Positions 26,478 through 34,268 of a stretch of 55,392 bases of DNA are shown here, piece after piece (within the stretch, counting starts at the first letter, position 1; every line of letters starts with the position of its first letter). This DNA comes from Candidatus Equicola faecalis (lineage in GTDB: Bacteria > Bacteroidota > Bacteroidia > Bacteroidales > Bacteroidaceae): assembly GCA_018065185.1 (NCBI GenBank), contig JAGHTU010000063.1:1-55392 (forward strand), given 5' to 3'. Position numbers and translations under genes: made by a program. Under the pieces are notes generated by a model, which was given only the letters and a program-made list of their open reading frames with translations, searched no databases and was not told the DNA's origin.

Positions 26478-27368
26478 ATGAAACAGTACAACGGTGTGGT
26501 GGTGCCTATGGTGTCGCCAAGGAAAAAAGATGGTACAGCCGATGTCGAGGCTGTGGAGAGATTAGTGAATAACCTTGCCCAGTATGGTGTTGCGCCATTA
26601 CTGCTGGGGACTACGGGCGAAGGACTGTCTGTACCTGTGGGAGAGGCTGTGAAGATGATTGCGGCAGCGAAGAAGGCGGCAGCAGGGCGAGTGATGGTGT
26701 ATGTCGGATTGGGAGGCACCTGCATCAGCGACATCTACAAGACAGCAACACGATACATAGAGGCAGGAGCAGACGTCATGGCGGCAACATTGCCGGCATA
26801 CTATGCACTCACACCGGAACAGATGTATGAATATTACAAGAATTTGGCAGACTTCCTTACTGTGCCGCTGATGCTTTACAACATCACTATTACGACACAC
26901 ATGAGCATACCGCTGGATATAGTGGAGAGACTATCGCACCATCCAAACATCGTTGGGATGAAAGACTCGGAGAACGACATACCACGCTTGGAAGAGTGCT
27001 TGCGAATGGTGGCGAAGCGTGATGATTTCTGTTATTTCTGCGGATGTGCAGCCAATTCGGCTGTGGCGCTGAAAAATGGTGCAGACGGCATCGTGCCGTC
27101 TGTGGGCAATTTCATCCCGAAGGCTTATCAAGACCTCTACGAGGCAGGTGTGCGTGGCGATGAGGCAGAAGCAGAACGTCTGCAGCAATACACCATCAAC
27201 GTGAGCAAGATAAACACCACCGGGCTGACACTCGGTGAGAGCCTTGCCGGACTGAAGGTAATCTGCCATGAGCGTGGACTGTGCGACACGTATATGTGGG
27301 AGCCACTCACGGAACTTCCTGCTGACGTGGCAGAGAGAATGAGAAAAGACTCGGAGAAGATAGTATAA
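26478..27368 (+). CDS. Dihydrodipicolinate synthase/N-acetylneuraminate lyase family aldolase
   Basis: The 296-aa TIM-barrel class I aldolase has the Schiff-base Lys K162 (VGMKDS), the catalytic Tyr Y134 (LYNITI) and the GTTGEG motif in the places expected for this family. Members join or cleave pyruvate and an aldehyde. The neighbours (sugar-acid kinase, PdxA2, transporters) suggest cleavage of a 2-keto-3-deoxy sugar acid to pyruvate plus an aldehyde rather than lysine biosynthesis. This assignment is inferred. It is first in the operon; the next gene starts after a 150-bp gap with GTACA boxes. Confidence 0.8.
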   Translation: MKQYNGVVVPMVSPRKKDGTADVEAVERLVNNLAQYGVAPLLLGTTGEGLSVPVGEAVKMIAAAKKAAAGRVMVYVGLGGTCISDIYKTATRYIEAGADVMAATLPAYYALTPEQMYEYYKNLADFLTVPLMLYNITITTHMSIPLDIVERLSHHPNIVGMKDSENDIPRLEECLRMVAKRDDFCYFCGCAANSAVALKNGADGIVPSVGNFIPKAYQDLYEAGVRGDEAEAERLQQYTINVSKINTTGLTLGESLAGLKVICHERGLCDTYMWEPLTELPADVAERMRKDSEKIV

Positions 27369-27397
27369 TCGTATTTTTATATTTTATATTTTACATT

Positions 27398-27514
27398 GTA
27401 CATTTATGATATGTGTTGCGTTAAAGCAATTATTTAATTTACGAATCTACAGATTTGAATCGTACAACATTTCATAATTGTACAACAGACAAAATAAATC
27501 GTACAAAATTTCAT
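27398..27514 (+). promoter_or_regulatory. Cluster of GTACAA boxes upstream of the symporter gene
   Basis: GTACA occurs at 27398, 27462, 27480 and 27501. Two copies lie in an 18-bp direct repeat, AATCGTACAAcATTTCAT (27458-27475 and 27497-27514, one difference), and a palindromic TTGTACAA sits between them. The last copy ends 4 bp before the ATG at 27519. A dedicated regulator is inferred; no regulator gene is nearby. Confidence 0.55.
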
Positions 27515-27518
27515 TACT

Positions 27519-29075
27519 ATGGAAACAACATTACATTGGATAGACATGCTGATAGTCATCATTTCGGTGGTGGCTGCCATTGGTGTGGGAATATATTTTG
27601 CACACCGACAGAAATCCACGAATGACTATTACAAGGCAGGCGGACACATCCCGGCATGGGCTGTGGGAATGTCGATGTTTGCCACCATCATCAGTAGCGT
27701 GACATTCCTGGCATATCCGGGGAATGCGTATAAGGGCAACTGGATAAACCTCGTACAGGGGCTCATGGTGCCGATAGTGCTAGTGGGGTGCGTGTGGTTC
27801 ATTGTGCCTCTGTTCCGCAGGGTCATCAAGTTGAGCACATACGAGTATTTTGAGCACCGTTTCGGTAAGATAGCACGCTATTGGAGTTCCATAGCCTTCC
27901 TGCTTGAACACTTCACGAAGATGGGTGCCGTGCTGTACCTGATGGGGCTTGCAGCAACAACATTCCTCGGCGTGGATATTCAACTCATCATTATCATCAT
28001 AGGAATAACCGTCATCCTGCTGACCTACCTTGGCGGTATGGAAGCCATCGTCTGGATGGACGTGGTGCAGGGTTTCTTGCTTATCCTCGGAGGTGTATTG
28101 GCAATAGGCATACTCATCTACCTCACAGACGGTGGACTGGGAGCTATCTTTCAGGTGGCAGCCGAAAACACGAAGATAGACGTGGGACCATACGATTGGG
28201 ATTTCCAGCAGAAGACGTTCTGGGTGCTGGTGTTCAACGGCATGTTCTATGCCTTGCAGAAATACGGCACAGACCAGAGTATGGTGCAGAGATACCTCGT
28301 GGCAAAAGATGAGAAGAGCGCGAAGAAAGCCACCTATCTGGGTGTGGCACTTAGCGTACCTACATGGACACTATTCATGTTTGTAGGCACTTGCCTCTTC
28401 GTATATTACAACCTTAATCCGTCACTTCTGCCGGAGGGGATAAAGGCAGATGGTGTGTTCCCACACTTCATCGCCACACAGATGCCGATAGGACTTGCCG
28501 GACTCATCGTGGCAGCTCTCGTGGCAGGAGCCATATCTACGATTGATGCCGACGTGAACTGCATCTCGGCAATTATAGTCGAAGATTATTATGGCAAGAT
28601 GAAGAAGAAAGCCACCGACCGTCAGAAACTCACCTGTGGACGCATAGCAGTACTCGTTGTGGGTGCAGCCTGCATAGCCTTGGCGTTGATATTCAACGAG
28701 ATGGGTAACGAGAGCATCCTCGATTCCTTATTTGTGCTCTATGCCATCATATCGGCAGGTATCGTCGGAATACTCGTGCTCGGCATCTTTACACGCCGTG
28801 CCAACTGGAAAGGACTCTACATCGGACTGGCTGCTACTCTGCTGTTCACCATCTATGCGTTGCTCACAGGAGCAGCTGCAGGCGACAGCGAACCGATACT
28901 CAACCTTGGCAGTTGGAACTTCACGCATCATAAGATGATGCTCGGCGTATATTCACACATCGTAGTGATTGTGGTGGGCTACATCGCAAGCCTCTTCTTC
29001 CATGAAGCACCGGCAGAGAAATACCTCACCGTCTATGCTTTCCTTGAAGAGCGCAGAAAGGCAAAGAAAGGATAG
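27519..29075 (+). CDS. Sodium:solute symporter (SSS/SLC5 family)
   Basis: The 518-aa polytopic membrane protein begins with an SSS-type segment (FAHRQKSTNDYYKAGGHIPAWAVGMSMFATIISSVTFL) and has about 13 hydrophobic segments. SSS carriers import sugars, sugar acids, amino acids or sialic acids with Na+. Its place between the aldolase and dehydrogenase genes suggests it brings in the operon's substrate. The substrate cannot be read from sequence. Confidence 0.88.
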   Translation: METTLHWIDMLIVIISVVAAIGVGIYFAHRQKSTNDYYKAGGHIPAWAVGMSMFATIISSVTFLAYPGNAYKGNWINLVQGLMVPIVLVGCVWFIVPLFRRVIKLSTYEYFEHRFGKIARYWSSIAFLLEHFTKMGAVLYLMGLAATTFLGVDIQLIIIIIGITVILLTYLGGMEAIVWMDVVQGFLLILGGVLAIGILIYLTDGGLGAIFQVAAENTKIDVGPYDWDFQQKTFWVLVFNGMFYALQKYGTDQSMVQRYLVAKDEKSAKKATYLGVALSVPTWTLFMFVGTCLFVYYNLNPSLLPEGIKADGVFPHFIATQMPIGLAGLIVAALVAGAISTIDADVNCISAIIVEDYYGKMKKKATDRQKLTCGRIAVLVVGAACIALALIFNEMGNESILDSLFVLYAIISAGIVGILVLGIFTRRANWKGLYIGLAATLLFTIYALLTGAAAGDSEPILNLGSWNFTHHKMMLGVYSHIVVIVVGYIASLFFHEAPAEKYLTVYAFLEERRKAKKG

Positions 29076-29118
29076 TGGCTAAATTGGGCTACGGTAAAGA
29101 TATTTAAAAGAAAAGAAG

Positions 29119-30258
29119 ATGAAATCAATAACATTGATGCAACCACAGAAGATAGTCTTCGGAACAGGTTGTATGCAGCAGTTCTGTAAGGACTATCTTG
29201 CAATGAGGCACAGGCGGCTGTTTATATTGACCGCACCTGTTTTGAGGGCTATGGTTGAAGAATCCATCCGCCCACTCGAAGGAATTGAAATAGAGATTTA
29301 CGATGATATTAACGCCGAACCATCGTTGACCGACTTCTACAAGGTGTTGCAACGTGCACAGGCATTTGATGCCGATAGCGTCGTGGGCATCGGTGGCGGT
29401 AGTGTACTCGACCTTGCCAAGTTGGTGGCAACATTGTTGCACAGCGAGCAACGGGCAGAAGACCTCTTCGGGAAAGGTCTCGTCAATGGGCGTGGCGTAT
29501 GGTTTGCTTGTGTGCCGACAACGGCAGGCACGGGTTCGGAAGTCTCGCCAAATGCCATCTTGCTTGACGAGCGCGACAACCAGAAAAAAGGTATCGTCAG
29601 CGAGCACCTGATGGCAGATGTGGCTTATATTGATCCGCAACTGACATGGACAGTGCCAGCAAAAGTGACGGCAGAGACAGGCATGGACGCGCTTACACAC
29701 TGTATTGAGGCATTTACGAATAAATTTGCTCATCCGCTTGTGGATATGTACGCAAGGATGGGCATCAGTCTGATTGCATCCCACCTGCTACGTGCCGTAA
29801 AAGATGGGAAAGACGTTGAGGCACGTGAGGCAATGGCACTCGGAAGTATGTACGGAGGCTTATGTCTCGGACCAGTGAACACGGCAGCAGTACACGCTCT
29901 GTCATATCCTATCGGGGGAGAGTTCCATAAGAGTCATGGGCTGTCAAATGCCATACTGTTGCCAACCGTGATGCGTTTCAACACCCCTTCCAATGTGAAG
30001 AAATATGCTGAGGTAGCTCTTGCATGCGGATGCAAGGCTGGAATGACAGATGAGGAAACAGCAGAGCATGGTGTACGGTTTATCGAACAACTGTCGAAGG
30101 ACTGTGGCATACCGCAGACTCTATCAGAGATAGGCATACCGCAGACGGCTGTTGACGGCATGGCAAAAGCCGCGATGGATTGTCAACGCTTGCTTCAGAA
30201 CAATCCACGCGAAGTGACGGAGCAGGACTGCCGTAATATTTATAATTCGCTATATTAA
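29119..30258 (+). CDS. Iron-containing alcohol dehydrogenase (group III)
   Basis: The 379-aa protein has the NAD(P)-binding GIGGGSVLDLAK motif and TTAGTGSEVSP. The four metal ligands are in family positions: D190 and H194 (DALTH), H259 (HALSYP) and H273 (FHKSHG). It would interconvert an alcohol and an aldehyde or ketone in the pathway, perhaps reducing the aldehyde released by the aldolase. It is 43 bp after the symporter and 12 bp before pdxA2. Confidence 0.9.
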   Translation: MKSITLMQPQKIVFGTGCMQQFCKDYLAMRHRRLFILTAPVLRAMVEESIRPLEGIEIEIYDDINAEPSLTDFYKVLQRAQAFDADSVVGIGGGSVLDLAKLVATLLHSEQRAEDLFGKGLVNGRGVWFACVPTTAGTGSEVSPNAILLDERDNQKKGIVSEHLMADVAYIDPQLTWTVPAKVTAETGMDALTHCIEAFTNKFAHPLVDMYARMGISLIASHLLRAVKDGKDVEAREAMALGSMYGGLCLGPVNTAAVHALSYPIGGEFHKSHGLSNAILLPTVMRFNTPSNVKKYAEVALACGCKAGMTDEETAEHGVRFIEQLSKDCGIPQTLSEIGIPQTAVDGMAKAAMDCQRLLQNNPREVTEQDCRNIYNSLY

Positions 30259-30270
30259 ATAAGGAGTCAA

Positions 30271-31308
30271 ATGAGAATCCCTAAATTAGCAATAACGATG
30301 GGCGATGCTGCCGGCATCGGACCGGAGATAATCGTCCGCGCATTGAGCGAGGAGGAGACCTATAGGAAATGCCATCCTGTGGTGACAGGTGATGCCGAAG
30401 TGATGCAGATGGCTGTGGAGCAGTTAGGCTCACCGCTCAAGATAAACGCTATAGAGAATGTCAGCGAGGCACGGTTTGAATATGGTGTTATTGACGTCAT
30501 CGACCTGCATTGTGTGGATATGACCACCTTCCGCCAGGGAGTGGTGCAGGCACAATGCGGAGATGGTGCATTCCGATATGTGAAGAAAGCCATCGAACTG
30601 GCAATGGCAGGTGAAGTAGATGGCACTGTAACAGCTCCTCTAAACAAAGAGGCTTTGAACTTGGCAGGGCATCATTTCGATGGACATACCGAGATTTACG
30701 CCCATTTTACCAATACAAAGAAATATGCCATGCTGCTTGCAGACAAGTTTCTGCGCGTGATACACGTCTCGACACATGTGCCATTGCGTGTGGCTTGTGA
30801 CCGCGTGAAGAAAGCACGCATCATCGAGGTGACAGAACTCATAAGTGATGCCTGTCAGCAGTTCGGTATCCCACATCCACGCATAGGTATAGCAGGGCTG
30901 AACCCTCATGCTAGTGATGGCGGACTGTTCGGTGATGAAGAGATGAAAGAGATTATTCCGGCTGTAAACGAACTTAAAGGAAGAGGGTTTGACGTGACAG
31001 GACCCGTACCGCCTGACTCATTGTTTGCTAAGGCACGTTGCGGACAGTTTGATGGTTGTGTGGCAATGTATCACGACCAAGGACATATACCGTTCAAAGT
31101 ATGCGGTTTCCAGTGGGATGAGAAGACTGGCAAGATGCAGAGTGCCGAAGGCGTGAACATCACACTGGGCTTGCCGATAATCCGTGTATCGGTGGACCAT
31201 GGTACGGCTTTCGATGTGGCAGGAAAAGGTATAGCTTCCCCATCAGCGATGTTGCTGAGTATTGACTATGCAGCAAAGATGGCTTTATCAAAAATGGAAA
31301 AATGCTGA
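30271..31308 (+). CDS. PdxA-family dehydrogenase, probable PdxA2 (4-phospho-D-threonate/erythronate dehydrogenase)
   Basis: The 345-aa protein has PdxA landmarks: MGDAAGIGPEI (usually DPAG), TAPLNKEAL, AGLNPHASDGG, MYHDQGHIPFK and VSVDHGTAFDVAGKG, including the metal-binding histidines. Its coupling to a DUF1537 kinase (7-bp overlap) points to PdxA2. That enzyme oxidises and decarboxylates 4-phospho-threonate or -erythronate to DHAP. Classical PdxA in vitamin B6 synthesis acts on 4-phosphohydroxy-L-threonine; a dual role cannot be excluded. Confidence 0.82.
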   Translation: MRIPKLAITMGDAAGIGPEIIVRALSEEETYRKCHPVVTGDAEVMQMAVEQLGSPLKINAIENVSEARFEYGVIDVIDLHCVDMTTFRQGVVQAQCGDGAFRYVKKAIELAMAGEVDGTVTAPLNKEALNLAGHHFDGHTEIYAHFTNTKKYAMLLADKFLRVIHVSTHVPLRVACDRVKKARIIEVTELISDACQQFGIPHPRIGIAGLNPHASDGGLFGDEEMKEIIPAVNELKGRGFDVTGPVPPDSLFAKARCGQFDGCVAMYHDQGHIPFKVCGFQWDEKTGKMQSAEGVNITLGLPIIRVSVDHGTAFDVAGKGIASPSAMLLSIDYAAKMALSKMEKC

Positions 31309-32336
31309 TAATTGCCGATGATCTGACAGGAGCAGCGGAGGTTGCTGCAATGGCACCCAAGGGGGCTGTAGTGGTGGCGACCAACACACGGTCGATGACA
31401 GAAAATGATGCCATCGTGGAGACTCAGCGCGTAATCGCGCCACGACTCACAACAAATACTCCTGTGAGCGAGATATTCAAGAAAACAGACTCTGCACTGC
31501 GTGGTCATATTGTTGCCGAACTTCAATGCCTCATGCAGATGCTGAATGCGAAAAAATGCCTGTTGATTCCACAGAACCCTACGCGCAGAAGAGTCATCAC
31601 AGAAGGGCAATACAGGATAGATGGCGTCTTGTTGCATGAAACAGGTTTTAGAGACGACCCGGAATATCCCATCACCTCATCACGAGTTGAAGACTTGCTT
31701 CGGGGAGCCCGTTATCTGCCACTTGATGCACCACTGCAGGAGGGAATAAACATTGCTGAAGCCACGTCGTTGGACGACATCAAGACACAACTCCACAAGA
31801 GTGATGATGAGATATTACTGGCAGGTGGTGCTGATTTCTTTGGACTGATAACCACTAGTGCAACACGTCAGATACGAGTGAAGGACTGCCTTACGAAACG
31901 TATAATAATCGTACAGGGCAGTACGCTTAGCAACAATCTTAGAGAGACGGATTTCTACAAGACACATAACTTCAACTACTGCCCGATGCCTGATGATGTG
32001 TTTCGCGGAGCAGAGCGTACTGATTGGGCTTGCCACAAGGGAAATGTGTGCTTGTGTATAGGACATAAGGAGAAGGGAGATGCCAACCATCTGAAGATGA
32101 TGATGGCTGCTGCAACAACAACTCTTATCGAGCGTACAAATAATACCATATCAACACCGCTTACACTCATCATTGAGGGGGGAGCAACAGCATTTGCCAC
32201 GCTGATGCTTTTGAAATGGTACGACCTTGAACTGTTGGGGCAGTTGGCACCGGGAGTCGTAGCTCTGCGTCATGGAGAAGACACTGCCATCTTGAAGCCC
32301 GGCAGTTATCCGTGGGGCAAGGAACTGTTTGAATAG
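31302..32336 (+). CDS. Four-carbon acid sugar kinase family protein (DUF1537, DtnK/OtnK-like), compact form
   Basis: The 344-aa protein starts LIIADDLTGAAEVA, the diagnostic N-terminal motif of DUF1537 kinases, and ends with GGATAFAT and LKPGSYPWG, matching the nucleotide-binding domain. Members phosphorylate threonate, erythronate or related acids. Family proteins are usually about 400-450 aa, so this copy is short, with a compact central region. Its ATG overlaps the pdxA2 stop by 7 bp, so the two steps are translationally coupled. Confidence 0.85.
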   Translation: MLIIADDLTGAAEVAAMAPKGAVVVATNTRSMTENDAIVETQRVIAPRLTTNTPVSEIFKKTDSALRGHIVAELQCLMQMLNAKKCLLIPQNPTRRRVITEGQYRIDGVLLHETGFRDDPEYPITSSRVEDLLRGARYLPLDAPLQEGINIAEATSLDDIKTQLHKSDDEILLAGGADFFGLITTSATRQIRVKDCLTKRIIIVQGSTLSNNLRETDFYKTHNFNYCPMPDDVFRGAERTDWACHKGNVCLCIGHKEKGDANHLKMMMAAATTTLIERTNNTISTPLTLIIEGGATAFATLMLLKWYDLELLGQLAPGVVALRHGEDTAILKPGSYPWGKELFE

Positions 32337-32398
32337 AGCTTAATTATTGTGTCGTTGACTATAGACATTTGACCAAAAAAGATTATTAAATAGATAAA

Positions 32399-33694
32399 AT
32401 GGGTAAAAGATTGCTTGGAATAAGTCCGCTGATAGTTTTTATAGTGTTTTACTTCGGTGCATCCATTATTGCTAATGACTTTAGTAAAGTGCCGATCGCT
32501 GTGGCATTTCTGGTGGCATCAATATATGCCGTTTGCATAACAGGGGGCATGAGTCTGCCTGACAGGGTGCGCACCTACGGGCGTGGAGCCGGCACGACGA
32601 AGATGATGTTCATGATATGGATATTCGTCATTGCAGGAGCATTCTCAAGGTGTGCGCAGGAGATGGGTTGTATCCAGGAATCTGTGGATTTTATCCTAAA
32701 TGTCCTTCCCACCAACATGATATACGTCAGCATCTTCATAGCAGGATGCTTCATCTCAATGGCAACAGGTTCGGGATTGGGGTCTATCGTGGCTGTTGCA
32801 CCTATTGCCATTGCCGTGTCGGAACAAACGGGCACCAGCACCCCTATGATGTGTGCGTTGGTGGTTTGTTCGGCAATGTTCGGCGACAATCTGTCTTTTA
32901 TTTCCGACACGACCATCATAGCCACTACCACACAGGGATGTGCATTGAAAGATAAGTTCAAGACAAATTTCTGGATAGTCATCATACCTGCTTTATGCAC
33001 GTTAGGACTATATTATTATATCGGACAAGGCATAACTGCGAAACCACCGATGGGCGAGGTGGAATATGTAAAGATCATTCCTTACGTACTGGTGCTTATA
33101 CTCGCAATCAGTGGTGTGGATGTACTGATAACACTTACGACAGGCATCGTAGTGTGTGGCATATTAGGTTTGGTGTGTGGCAGTTTTGATTTCTATGGAT
33201 GGATGAATGCCATAGGAAGCGGTATAGAGAGCATGGGCAGTATTACCCTCATAGTGCTGATGGCAGGAGGTCTGATGGCACTCATAAAACACAATGGCGG
33301 TATTGATACGCTTCTGTCAGTATGTACAAAGTTTATAAGAGGCAGACGCAGTGCCGAGGCTTCTATATGTGTGCTTACCGGTTTGCTGTGTATCTGTACG
33401 GCAAACAACACTATTGCTATCATGAGTGTTGCCGACATTACGAAAGGCATAGCAACGAAATACAAGATTGCTCCACGCAAGGCTGCCAGCCTGATGGATG
33501 TAAGCTCTTGCATCATTCAGGAAGTAATCCCTTACAGTGCCCACCTGCTTGTGGTGGCGAGTCTGGCAAAAGGCGTATTCACGACAGATATCATACCATA
33601 CGTCTATTATGTGATGTTCCTTACGGTAAGCGTACTTATATGCATTATTTTCAATATTCCAAGGGTGAAATATACGCCACCCTCTACACCTTAA
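32399..33694 (+). CDS. NhaC-family Na+/H+ antiporter
   Basis: The 431-aa membrane protein has about 11-12 hydrophobic segments and NhaC-type motifs (ATGSGLGSIVAVAPIAIAVSE, FGDNLSFISDTTI). It exchanges Na+ for H+ or possibly carries an organic anion. As the last gene of the sugar-acid operon it could recycle Na+ brought in by the SSS symporter. Its stop overlaps the 3' end of the convergent lipoprotein gene by 4 bp, leaving no room for a separate terminator. Confidence 0.82.
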   Translation: MGKRLLGISPLIVFIVFYFGASIIANDFSKVPIAVAFLVASIYAVCITGGMSLPDRVRTYGRGAGTTKMMFMIWIFVIAGAFSRCAQEMGCIQESVDFILNVLPTNMIYVSIFIAGCFISMATGSGLGSIVAVAPIAIAVSEQTGTSTPMMCALVVCSAMFGDNLSFISDTTIIATTTQGCALKDKFKTNFWIVIIPALCTLGLYYYIGQGITAKPPMGEVEYVKIIPYVLVLILAISGVDVLITLTTGIVVCGILGLVCGSFDFYGWMNAIGSGIESMGSITLIVLMAGGLMALIKHNGGIDTLLSVCTKFIRGRRSAEASICVLTGLLCICTANNTIAIMSVADITKGIATKYKIAPRKAASLMDVSSCIIQEVIPYSAHLLVVASLAKGVFTTDIIPYVYYVMFLTVSVLICIIFNIPRVKYTPPSTP

Positions 33695-34236
33695 CCTCCG
33701 ATGCTGACAATTCCGAATGGCGAAGGAGCAGAGATATGATATGGCCATAACTTTGTAGGCGTATCATCATCGCTGATGCCGTTCATCAATAGGTTGTATA
33801 TCTTATGGCATTTGTCGCAGATTACTGATGTCTCCGAATGCCAATTTAGGGTGATATATCGTCCTGAAGACTCATAGCAGTAACGGCACATCCCATCGTA
33901 TGCTACAGGGCGTTCGTTGAGTGTACTATAACCGATAATGATACACTCATTTCCACCGAGTGCATAGCGGGCGAAGTTTTCTTTCTCAGTGGTGATAGGC
34001 ACATCCTCCGATGTGCTCTTTGTGTCGAGAATACAATAATTCACTTTCCCGCTGACTTTCTTTCTCACTCTCACGAAGGTGTTGCTGTATGGCGTCAGTG
34101 CCGAAGCCATTAGTTCATTCAGATGAATAGAGTTGTCAAAACAGAAAAAACATGGGAAAGGCGAGCCATATTCAAAATCGATAGAACATGACGACAGCAT
34201 GAAGATGCAAATAATAATAGATAATTTATATTTCAT
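33691..34236 (-). CDS. Predicted lipoprotein with two CxxC pairs
   Basis: The 181-aa protein has a lipoprotein signal ending LSSC (acylated C17). Near the C terminus is CRYC, about 18 residues, then CDKC, a layout like a zinc-ribbon or Rieske-type cluster site, followed by HKIYNLLMNG. I know no function. It lies 32 bp downstream of GH78 in the same orientation, so it may belong to the rhamnosidase unit. It may be exposed at the cell surface. Confidence 0.65.
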   Translation of the reverse strand: MKYKLSIIICIFMLSSCSIDFEYGSPFPCFFCFDNSIHLNELMASALTPYSNTFVRVRKKVSGKVNYCILDTKSTSEDVPITTEKENFARYALGGNECIIIGYSTLNERPVAYDGMCRYCYESSGRYITLNWHSETSVICDKCHKIYNLLMNGISDDDTPTKLWPYHISAPSPFGIVSIGG

Positions 34237-34268
34237 AATTAAAGGCTGTTAAATATTTATCATTGACC

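Noticed and set aside
26478..27368. Lysine-biosynthetic dapA
   Set aside because: The catalytic Tyr and Lys are shared by the whole family, and the neighbours are sugar-acid catabolic genes, not lysine genes. The biosynthetic role cannot be fully excluded.
30271..31308. Vitamin B6 pdxA
   Set aside because: Overlap with a DUF1537 kinase gene and the catabolic context favour PdxA2; no other B6 genes are near.
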